From NCBI GenBank assembly GCA_030613705.1, contig JAUWLJ010000164.1, forward strand, positions 1-5,594: 5,594 bases of DNA. The letters run 5' to 3'. The DNA comes from Chloroflexota bacterium (lineage in GTDB: Bacteria; Chloroflexota; Anaerolineae; Anaerolineales; UBA4823). The notes under the pieces are model-generated. The model did not search any database. It was not told the DNA's origin and saw only the letters and a list, made by a program, of their open reading frames with translations. A program made the position numbers and the translations under genes. This document shows, piece by piece, positions 1-5,594 of this stretch; position 1 is the stretch's first letter, and every line of letters starts with the position of its first letter.

Positions 1-1292
1 AAATCCCAGGTGAGCTCTGGCAATCCACGCCAGATAAATGGAGGAGTGATATTCTGTTGCAAAGAGAATAGGTTTATCACTGGACGCTGCCGTTGAGTTT
101 GGAGAAAATGCCGTTCCCCTCTGATGAGAGGCAGATTAACCAAAAATTCTCTCCAACCACCAAGAACTGAGCCCACTATTTTCCGATCCAACTTTGCGAT
201 CGCAAGCAATAGGCGGGCGGCATCCTCAAGCCAATAACTCAGGATAAAACGACACATCGTCAACAGCGAGGGGATGATTTTTACAGCAAAGCGTAATCGA
301 CCATAAACAACGTTGCGCAATTTAGCAGGAGTGAGGTCGACATCTTCACCGGTATGGACCCGTCTACCAAATGCATGGTAAACAACAGCCTTTGGCGCGG
401 CGCGGATTGTATAGCCCAATAAGCGCGCCCGATATGACCACTCTGAATCCTCATAATACAGCGGAAAACTCTCATCCGTGGGGCCGACGAACGCCCAGAC
501 CGATCTTGGGATCAGCGCTGCGGCAAAGCAAGCCGAAGGAACTTCATCCCAGGAGTCAAATTGACCCAAATCCAGGTGACCAAGAGCATTATCCGTTCCC
601 CAGGAAGCAGCTCCCACACGGTTCCCAATTCCGTTTATAAAAGCTGGTGCCCACCAGAACATGAGCTTTGCAGCTACAGCAGCACAGGAAGGATCACCTC
701 GTGCAATTAAGACCATTTCAGCAACTGCATCAGCTTGTAAGGAAACATCTGGATTAAGGATCAGGAAATAATCCCCCTCAGCGAGCTCAATGCCGCGGTT
801 GATGGCATAAGCCAAGCCTTGGGATTGTTCTAATCTCACCACCTTGATCTCTGGATGGTTCTTACCCAGCCAATCTAAGGAGGTATCGGAAGACGCATTA
901 TCAACTACAATGACTTCCAAAGGTTGATGAGTCTGGGTGGATAGTGAGGGTAGACATTCCTTCAACCAATTCAGGCTGTTGTAATTGACAATCACCACCG
1001 AAACCATTTCATCGCTAGAAGATTTTGGTGAGCTGACAGGGAGAGATTCAACTGAGCGGAGCAGCAAGCCAGCTTCTGCGAGGCAAGCTAAACCGGCCTT
1101 TATCTCCTCTGGATCAATATCCTTCTCTTGGAAACTATTTATCACCTCATTCAGGTCACACCCGTCTGCACTCTGCCATAGAGTAAGCAACCGCCTATCT
1201 AAGGCTACATGACCACCTTGAGACGTAGACAAGAGAGGACGGTTTTTAAGCAACCCTGAGAGGACATCTGGAGGAGTGTGATAAGTGATCAT
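1..1292 (-). CDS. Family 2 glycosyltransferase (WbbL-type) with N-terminal winged-helix/PqqD-like domain (partial)
   Basis: 430 codons are visible without interruption; the gene runs off the left edge with no stop. Residues 1-80 form a small domain ahead of the transferase: a beta-rich start, then LDRRLLTLWQSADG (31-44), DLNEVINSF (46-54) and DPEEIKAGLACLAEAGLLLR (60-79). This helix-turn-wing pattern resembles PqqD-type peptide-binding domains. Residues 97-310 are a GT-A family-2 catalytic domain: VSVVIVNYNS (97-106), VVDNASSD (129-136), the NPD metal site (180-182), YYEDSEWSYRARLLGY (279-294) with the acidic catalytic residues, and YHAFGR (305-310). This NPD version is typical of WbbL/RfbF-like rhamnosyltransferases, so rhamnose is a plausible donor given the upstream rmlD. 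Residues 325-390 are hydrophobic helices that may bind the membrane. The ATG at 1292 is the only start after an in-frame TAG at 1320-1322; the next Met is residue 96, which would drop the N-terminal domain. No clear Shine-Dalgarno sequence is seen. Function of the N-terminal domain is unknown. Confidence 0.85.
   Translation of the reverse strand, partial: MITYHTPPDVLSGLLKNRPLLSTSQGGHVALDRRLLTLWQSADGCDLNEVINSFQEKDIDPEEIKAGLACLAEAGLLLRSVESLPVSSPKSSSDEMVSVVIVNYNSLNWLKECLPSLSTQTHQPLEVIVVDNASSDTSLDWLGKNHPEIKVVRLEQSQGLAYAINRGIELAEGDYFLILNPDVSLQADAVAEMVLIARGDPSCAAVAAKLMFWWAPAFINGIGNRVGAASWGTDNALGHLDLGQFDSWDEVPSACFAAALIPRSVWAFVGPTDESFPLYYEDSEWSYRARLLGYTIRAAPKAVVYHAFGRRVHTGEDVDLTPAKLRNVVYGRLRFAVKIIPSLLTMCRFILSYWLEDAARLLLAIAKLDRKIVGSVLGGWREFLVNLPLIRGERHFLQTQRQRPVINLFSLQQNITPPFIWRGLPELTWD
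194..205. repeat. 12-bp palindrome containing GCGATCGC (HIP1 core)
   Basis: TTGCGATCGCAA is a perfect palindrome whose central octamer (196-203) matches the HIP1 element abundant in many cyanobacterial genomes. It lies inside the family-2 glycosyltransferase coding region, where it encodes part of the L-A-I-A-K helix. I noticed only one copy in the window. It may be chance. Confidence 0.4.
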
Positions 1293-1394
1293 ACCTGAGG
1301 AAGCTAAAGATTCGCGCTGCTAAAGTATTGTCTCAAATTCCTAAAATGGGGAATTTACGTTCTCGGTTTCATGATATATGATCATAGTTAACAC
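1293..1394 (-). other. Intergenic gap before the last glycosyltransferase gene
   Basis: A 102-nt AT-rich spacer, the only real gap in an otherwise close-packed gene string. In the direction of transcription it holds a TATGAT box resembling a -10 element (1386-1381) with no good -35 partner, an inverted repeat (1335-1356) and a TTGAGA box (1336-1331) with only poor -10 candidates after it. There is no U-tract typical of an intrinsic terminator after the repeat. A secondary promoter or processing site is possible but not shown; readthrough from the upstream genes is the simplest reading. Confidence 0.4.
1335..1356. repeat. Short inverted repeat, 7-bp stem
   Basis: AAATTCC (1335-1341) and GGAATTT (1350-1356) are perfect reverse complements around an 8-base loop. 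The stem is AT-rich with two G-C pairs, so it is weak as RNA. It lies between the stop of the GT-B gene and the start of the family-2 gene. It could be a weak transcript-end or processing hairpin, or chance in AT-rich DNA. Confidence 0.35.
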
Positions 1395-2471
1395 TTAAGA
1401 ATTAAAATCCAACCCAAGTGAACTACCCACAACTTCCAGCCACTTTGGCGCACATTGAGATAAGACGCGCTTCGTAAACAAATAACGAGTTGCATTACGC
1501 GCCATGTAAACGCGCAAGTCCTGATCAGTGATTAATTTATCCAAGGCTTCCACCCAGGCTTCAGTCTGGTTCTCAGCCAGCCAGCCAGTCTTCATATGTT
1601 GCACAGTGGACTTATAAGGTGGGACCCGGCTGAAAACCCCGGCTGCCCCAATGGCGCAATAGTCAAGGAACTTGATATCCGATTTGCTACGATTAAAAGG
1701 GGTATCTCTCAATGGAGAAATAGCGATATCCCAGTTCATCCGACCCGTGAACCAAAGCATGAATAAGGGATACTCATTTTCATAAGGGCTCGGAGATAAA
1801 TAACGTACGGGTATGTTTTGCAAATCATTTTTGGTCTCATCTCTCCGGATAATACCTACCAATTGAACTTCAATTTTGCCTGGATGCCGTTTGCACACTT
1901 CCTCCAATGCTGGTAATACCATCATCAAGTCATCATCATGAGTATATGTGCCCATGTAGCCGATTCTGATGCGCTTCTTAGAATTGGCGAGATACCCCTC
2001 TGATGGGTATCTTCGCACAAGCAACCGCTCATCTAATGCATTGGGAATCACCATGATATTTTTGTTGAAATTCTGGAGTCGATTTTTCAATACTGACGTT
2101 GACACAACAACAACATCTGCACGCCGCAACAGATATTCGACAATTTCCAAGAATTCTATGGGGGGCCAACCCTTATTTTCATAAACGAGGTCAAGAAAGT
2201 TATCATCCAGGGTGTAAATAAATTTAGCACCTGCTAGGCGAATATTGTTGACTAATACTTTCACGCGATCCAAGGTTACATCCGGTCTCCAAAGGCGGTC
2301 CACAATAACCAAATCCGCAGACTGATCTTGATACCTTAGATCAAAGGAGGTGTTTAGGTGTGCAGTAAGCCTTGGATGAGTTAGAGGGCGAATTAAACGG
2401 ATGAACGTAGTGCTATGTGGTCGGAAATCATCACCATATTCGTGAACGACATGTATTTTTGGAAGGCTCAC
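1395..2471 (-). CDS. GT-B fold glycosyltransferase (family 4-like)
   Basis: 358 residues, a normal length for a single GT-B enzyme, so it appears complete. The N-terminal half (1-160) is a Rossmann-like acceptor domain with IHVVHEYGDDFRP near the start, a DLVIVDRLWRPD strand (53-65), FIYTLDDNF (84-92), the ADVVVVST strand (118-125) and VIPNALD (141-147). The C-terminal half is the sugar-nucleotide domain: RIGYMGTYTHDDDL (169-182), VQLVGI (202-207), WDIAISPL (247-254), then FNRSKSDIKFLDY (259-271), where other members use the N-x-x-K-S-x-x-K-x-L-E-Y pattern to hold the donor, followed by an A-x-G-x-x-G-V-F-S turn (275-281). It should transfer a sugar from a nucleotide donor onto the growing glycan in the cytoplasm. 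The start is GTG, two bases after the stop of the fusion gene, with an AGGGA ribosome site nine bases upstream. The family is clear; donor, acceptor and linkage are unknown. Confidence 0.88.
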   Translation of the reverse strand: MSLPKIHVVHEYGDDFRPHSTTFIRLIRPLTHPRLTAHLNTSFDLRYQDQSADLVIVDRLWRPDVTLDRVKVLVNNIRLAGAKFIYTLDDNFLDLVYENKGWPPIEFLEIVEYLLRRADVVVVSTSVLKNRLQNFNKNIMVIPNALDERLLVRRYPSEGYLANSKKRIRIGYMGTYTHDDDLMMVLPALEEVCKRHPGKIEVQLVGIIRRDETKNDLQNIPVRYLSPSPYENEYPLFMLWFTGRMNWDIAISPLRDTPFNRSKSDIKFLDYCAIGAAGVFSRVPPYKSTVQHMKTGWLAENQTEAWVEALDKLITDQDLRVYMARNATRYLFTKRVLSQCAPKWLEVVGSSLGLDFNS

Positions 2472-2473
2472 AA

Positions 2474-5428
2474 TTAAATGTCCCTGGGGAAAAGGGCTTG
2501 TAGCAGATTGAAGGTTGGTAGTTCGGGATGGAAAATTTTTACAGAGTGAATGGCATTCCTCTGCAGTTTCATCCGTAAGGCATGGTCGTCGATCAGTCGT
2601 TGAAGAGCCAGGAGACAGGCCTGGGGATCGGATGTGTCTACAACCAAAGAGTTTTCACCATCCCGGGCGAAGGTATTCGTCCCGCCCTTGCTGGGTACTG
2701 TAACAGCCACCCCACAAGCCATGGACTCCATGGCTGTCAAACCCAGTCCCTGATATGTTGAGAAGTCCACGAAAATATCAACCTCATTCAACAAGTTTGC
2801 CATCTGACCTTGGCTAAGCTCATCTGCGAAATGCCAAGGGAAGTTCTTAGGGAGCGGCGCGAATCCCGGGTCAGAAGGTCTGGTACCAAATAGCTTGAAC
2901 TCAACCCGTGGTCCATACTTCTTACTGATCTGTTGCAGAATATCCATCGTCATATGTGGGCTTCGCCGTTCTGAATGAGGACGGATCATTGCAGCAACAC
3001 GCATTGGACGATCAGGCCAAACAGGTTCTTGATGCGGGCGCGGCCAAAACAGATCGGTATCGAGGCTGCCACCAATAATCACCGTTGGCGCTTTATGTTG
3101 GCGTTGGATCTGCTCATAAATCCATTGGGTTGTGCAACAGCGGATTAGCTTCGGAAGTAGCACGTATGATTCCAGAGCTTTTCGATAACCTTCGGAGCCT
3201 GGTTCGTAAAAATATGGCTCATAATCCTGGATGTAGTAGCCAACAATCAAGTCAGATTTTTTCTCAACCGCTGGGGCGATCCAGGAAACAGTAGGGTTAA
3301 AGGTAGCAATGACCGCATCGAAACGCATCGCTACATCTGGAATATCCTCAATTTCACAGTAGATGACAGGTACCTCTAGCCCGGGATAGGAGCGCTCAAA
3401 GGATGCACGATGTACCCTTAAATTTAAAATCTGGGCATCAATTCCCATCCTGCGCATGATACGGGCTGCCAAGATAATGAGATTTGCCCCTCCTCCAGCG
3501 ACCCAAACAGGTAGGACAAACAGAATCCTCCTACCATCATAAAGCCTGTATCCTTGCTTGATCAGTTGCTCGCGCTCGCTGATGTATCTGCTGTGTGCTC
3601 TAATACCTTCCAAAACCCGGTCATTACGCAAATAAGTGGTGCCTTCATCAATAATTGTTTGCCCATACTTTTGGGCAAGTACTCTGTTAGCTCGGTCGCT
3701 GAGTTGTTTCCGTCGATCGTGGTTGTAGCTGCGAGACTGCGCATGGTAAATATAGGTATCATCTGCTAGGACTAATTTCCAGCCTGCCTGACGAGCTCTA
3801 ATACAGTAATCGTTCTCCTCCCCATAGCCAACCCCGAAGTTATCCTCGTCGAAATAACCGATCTCGTTAATCATCTGTTTTTGAATCAGCAAACAGAAGC
3901 CATTCAAGAATGTCATCGATGGGTACATGCGCCAGGAGTGCCGGGCAACCCATTCTCCCATTTGAGCTATGGAGACATTGGGGAGGAGGGGATTATCGGC
4001 CCAATCGTTCACCCCGATGATATCCGGGATGGATTGCCAGCTTGCACCATTCGATGATGGACCTACCATTCCAATCTTCTGATCACTCTGCGCACAAGCG
4101 ACCATACGATCCAACCAACCTGGAGTAACAATGGTATCGCTGTTTAATAGGAGAGCGAAGTCTGCGGATGATTTTCGCAATCCCTGATTTGCAGCACGGG
4201 TATAGCCAAGCGCATTCTCATTCCTTAATGAGCCACTTTTATTTTGTCTAGCAAACTCTTCCAAATAATCTTCAGTTGCAGAGTCACTGCCGTCATCGAC
4301 CAGGATAAGCGAATATGGTTGGTTGGTGTGTTGCAAAACAGAATCAAGACAGCGTTTAACATCATCGAGGGCATTGTGTATGCATATAATGACATCAACG
4401 GTGGCTTGATGAGGTTGCACAGAAGGGCGAGCTGGTAAATCCTCTATATCGATTAACTGTGACCCCCGTGGACGGGATAATCTGAAACGGATGCCTTGAG
4501 TGGCAATTTTCGCCTGCAAGGATGCACGCACCCACAACTTTCGTATAAAGGAAAGCATCCCTTCTCTACGTAATATACCCAAACCGCGCAGCATAAGATA
4601 AATCAACGACTCGCGGCTGCTGCTTGGGGGAACGATGCGCTCCCGCAAGCGTTGAAAACGTTGGATTAATTTCCAGCTACTGCTATTACGAATCGCGATT
4701 AATTCATCCTGTAGTTGAATCTGGGTATGAAGATATTTGAATTCTTTTTCAGAAAGCTCTTTACTCTGTTCAATCCCCAATTCTCGACGGGCTGCGTTTT
4801 CCTGAATTAGCAACCACAATTTTCGTTCATAGTTAGTAACGAGATTAATCACTGGTTCCTTGGACTTTCGGAATCGCATTGTCCAAGGTGTAATGAACGA
4901 AGCATCATAATTTACATCTCGCACAAAGCCGTGGCGGAAGAAAATCGCCGACCAGTACTCTGGCGGGCGGACAGTTATTCGCCTATTCTGTTTATCTTCT
5001 AGCGGTGAGGCGGAGAAAAAGATATCATCAGCGTGCTGGCAAAGGTTTTTAACAGCTATTTCTACCTCTTCAAGCGCCAAGTGCTCGAGGACCTCGATAC
5101 ATACAATCAAATCATATTTCGGTTGGGAAAAAGGCTCAAGTATGGAACCAACCTGGCAAAATTGCTGGATTTCCGGTGCAACGCTGCTGATGGCGGATGA
5201 TGAGATATCCAAGCCCCAGGCTTCTATTCCTCGATTACGTAGAGTCTCCACCAAAAGTCCCATCCCGCAACCGGCATCAAGAACCGAGCCTGGATTAATA
5301 TCTCGATCTATCCTTTCTGCGAATGCCTTAAACAGATTTAACCAGACTTCACTCTTCTGGAATGGTTCACCAAATCCATAAGCAAAGTAATAGGCATCAT
5401 ATAAATTTTGTGCATCACGTTCTGACAT
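2474..5428 (-). CDS. Trifunctional fusion: SAM methyltransferase - GT2 glycosyltransferase - GT4-like glycosyltransferase
   Basis: 984 residues with three catalytic modules. Residues 1-190 are a class I SAM methyltransferase: motif I VLDAGCGMG (49-57), the acidic ribose-binding D74 in WGLDIS, and the CIEVLEHL post-motif (110-117). Residues 195-265 are a charged, probably coiled-coil linker ending in RNSSSWKLIQRF, a motif often seen beside glycosyltransferases. Residues 344-595 are a GT-A family-2 transferase: VDVIICIHN (344-352), VDDGSD (377-382), the metal-binding NSD (429-431) in the DxD position, and the base-bearing GEENDY (536-541). Residues 632-980 are a GT-B transferase resembling WsaF/family 4: GGG (645-647), YYIQDYE (731-737) and GLGLTAMESMACG (894-906). 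No signal peptide or transmembrane helix is evident, so it is probably cytoplasmic or peripheral on the membrane. The ATG overlaps the rmlD stop by one base; there is no good Shine-Dalgarno sequence, which suggests reinitiation. It probably adds two sugars and a methyl group to a rhamnose-containing glycan; substrates are not readable from sequence. Confidence 0.9.
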   Translation of the reverse strand: MSERDAQNLYDAYYFAYGFGEPFQKSEVWLNLFKAFAERIDRDINPGSVLDAGCGMGLLVETLRNRGIEAWGLDISSSAISSVAPEIQQFCQVGSILEPFSQPKYDLIVCIEVLEHLALEEVEIAVKNLCQHADDIFFSASPLEDKQNRRITVRPPEYWSAIFFRHGFVRDVNYDASFITPWTMRFRKSKEPVINLVTNYERKLWLLIQENAARRELGIEQSKELSEKEFKYLHTQIQLQDELIAIRNSSSWKLIQRFQRLRERIVPPSSSRESLIYLMLRGLGILRREGMLSFIRKLWVRASLQAKIATQGIRFRLSRPRGSQLIDIEDLPARPSVQPHQATVDVIICIHNALDDVKRCLDSVLQHTNQPYSLILVDDGSDSATEDYLEEFARQNKSGSLRNENALGYTRAANQGLRKSSADFALLLNSDTIVTPGWLDRMVACAQSDQKIGMVGPSSNGASWQSIPDIIGVNDWADNPLLPNVSIAQMGEWVARHSWRMYPSMTFLNGFCLLIQKQMINEIGYFDEDNFGVGYGEENDYCIRARQAGWKLVLADDTYIYHAQSRSYNHDRRKQLSDRANRVLAQKYGQTIIDEGTTYLRNDRVLEGIRAHSRYISEREQLIKQGYRLYDGRRILFVLPVWVAGGGANLIILAARIMRRMGIDAQILNLRVHRASFERSYPGLEVPVIYCEIEDIPDVAMRFDAVIATFNPTVSWIAPAVEKKSDLIVGYYIQDYEPYFYEPGSEGYRKALESYVLLPKLIRCCTTQWIYEQIQRQHKAPTVIIGGSLDTDLFWPRPHQEPVWPDRPMRVAAMIRPHSERRSPHMTMDILQQISKKYGPRVEFKLFGTRPSDPGFAPLPKNFPWHFADELSQGQMANLLNEVDIFVDFSTYQGLGLTAMESMACGVAVTVPSKGGTNTFARDGENSLVVDTSDPQACLLALQRLIDDHALRMKLQRNAIHSVKIFHPELPTFNLLQALFPRDI
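2481..2485 (-). promoter_or_regulatory. Ribosome binding site for the GTG-started glycosyltransferase
   Basis: The minus strand reads AGGGA, then nine bases, then GTG (2471-2469). The site lies inside the last codons of the fusion gene, whose TAA is at 2476-2474. It supports the GTG start, which places the I-H-V-V-H strand of the GT-B fold at residue 6, where it is expected. No in-frame ATG is available near this point. The TTG one frame over (2473-2471) would not read this gene. Confidence 0.5.
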
Positions 5429-5594
5429 TACCCGGTTGCCATCGCCAGTTCGAGCGCCTCCTGCCAGTCTGGTAAGCGGAGAGAGAAAGTATCGCTAAAT
5501 TTGTCACAGTTCAGAGCTGAAAACAGAGGTCTTTTTGCAGGTGTTGGGTAATCGCTGGTTTTCGCTGGTTGCAGATCTCGGGCAACCTGCTGAT
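5428..5594 (-). CDS. rmlD: dTDP-4-dehydrorhamnose reductase, C-terminal end (partial)
   Basis: The last 54 codons plus a TAA stop are present; the 5' part lies beyond the right edge. The enzyme makes the last step of dTDP-L-rhamnose synthesis, the NAD(P)H-dependent reduction of dTDP-4-dehydro-L-rhamnose in the cytoplasm. The visible tail carries the family's C-terminal signature: YPTPAKRPLFSAL, then an N-C-D-K-F stretch and LRLPDWQEALELAM, as in the 'P-A-x-R-P-x-x-S-x-L' end of RmlD proteins, which are extended SDR-fold enzymes. The catalytic Tyr-x-x-x-Lys and the Rossmann motif are not in view. The stop codon TAA shares its last base with the ATG of the next gene, so the two are almost surely cotranscribed and translationally coupled. 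Its presence implies that the locus supplies activated rhamnose to the glycosyltransferases downstream. The alternative symbol is rfbD. The family call is firm; whether rmlA, B and C lie just upstream is unknown. Confidence 0.9.
   Translation of the reverse strand, partial: QQVARDLQPAKTSDYPTPAKRPLFSALNCDKFSDTFSLRLPDWQEALELAMATG

Noticed and set aside
196..203. HIP1 octamer as proof of a cyanobacterial host
   Set aside because: I noticed only one copy in 5.6 kb; HIP1-rich cyanobacteria would usually show several, and one copy can arise by chance.
281..475. 64-codon minus-strand open frame
   Set aside because: It lies in another frame of the same strand inside the GT2 gene, whose motifs (Y-Y-E-D-S-E-W and Y-H-A-F-G-R) occupy the true frame.
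371..640. 89-codon plus-strand open frame
   Set aside because: It is antisense to the well-supported GT2 catalytic core on the minus strand, its product has no recognisable motif, and it has no ribosome site that I can see.
985..1212. 75-codon plus-strand open frame
   Set aside because: It is the antisense shadow of the N-terminal domain and GT2 start of the minus-strand gene; the product is low-complexity and Ser-rich without motifs.
1335..1356. Intrinsic terminator after the GT-B gene
   Set aside because: The stem is short and AT-rich and is not followed by a run of Ts on the minus strand, so I list it only as an inverted repeat.
1574..1588. Tandem CCAG tetranucleotide tract that could cause phase variation
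   Set aside because: It has under four copies, too short for slippage switching, and it is in frame within the GT-B coding region.
2160..2165. Six-G homopolymer as a possible contingency locus
   Set aside because: Too short to be a likely slippage site; it encodes the ordinary W-P-P-I segment of the GT-B enzyme.
3554..3769. Opposed open frames on both strands in the middle of the fusion gene
   Set aside because: The fusion gene's frame runs unbroken through here between the GT2 and GT4-like modules; the others are shadows.

Overview
The window is a slice of a bacterial polysaccharide (cell-surface glycan) gene cluster. Every gene I can support lies on the minus strand, so the cluster reads from the right edge to the left. 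In transcription order it holds: the 3' end of a dTDP-4-dehydrorhamnose reductase gene (rmlD/rfbD; 5428-5594, cut by the right edge); a 984-residue protein that joins a SAM methyltransferase, a family-2 glycosyltransferase and a GT-B (family-4-like) glycosyltransferase (2474-5428); a stand-alone 358-residue GT-B glycosyltransferase (1395-2471); and a family-2 glycosyltransferase with a small N-terminal winged-helix/PqqD-like domain (1-1292, cut by the left edge). The two edge genes are open across the boundary and were found by translating the minus strand by hand.

The first three genes are tightly packed. rmlD and the fusion gene share one base (TAATG), and the fusion gene and the GT-B gene are separated by 2 nt (TAA-TT-GTG). 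This points to one polycistronic mRNA with coupled translation. The only real gap is 102 nt (1293-1394) before the last gene; it holds a small inverted repeat and no convincing promoter. No tRNA, rRNA, CRISPR array, insertion sequence or toxin-antitoxin pair was seen, and none of the genes carries a frameshift or internal stop.

A working model, by inference: RmlD makes dTDP-L-rhamnose, the glycosyltransferases add rhamnose and other sugars to a lipid-linked chain at the inner face of the membrane, and the fused methyltransferase O-methylates a sugar, either as decoration or as a chain-end cap. Possible products are an O-antigen, a capsule or an S-layer-type rhamnan. The sequence does not tell which sugar each transferase uses.

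The organism cannot be fixed from this window. Base composition looks roughly balanced by eye. The RmlD C-terminus and the methyltransferase/coiled-coil/GT2/GT4 architecture remind me of Chloroflexota (Anaerolineae-like) or cyanobacteria, but this is an impression, not a search result. I noticed one cyanobacterial HIP1-type octamer (GCGATCGC), fewer than expected for a HIP1-rich cyanobacterium.
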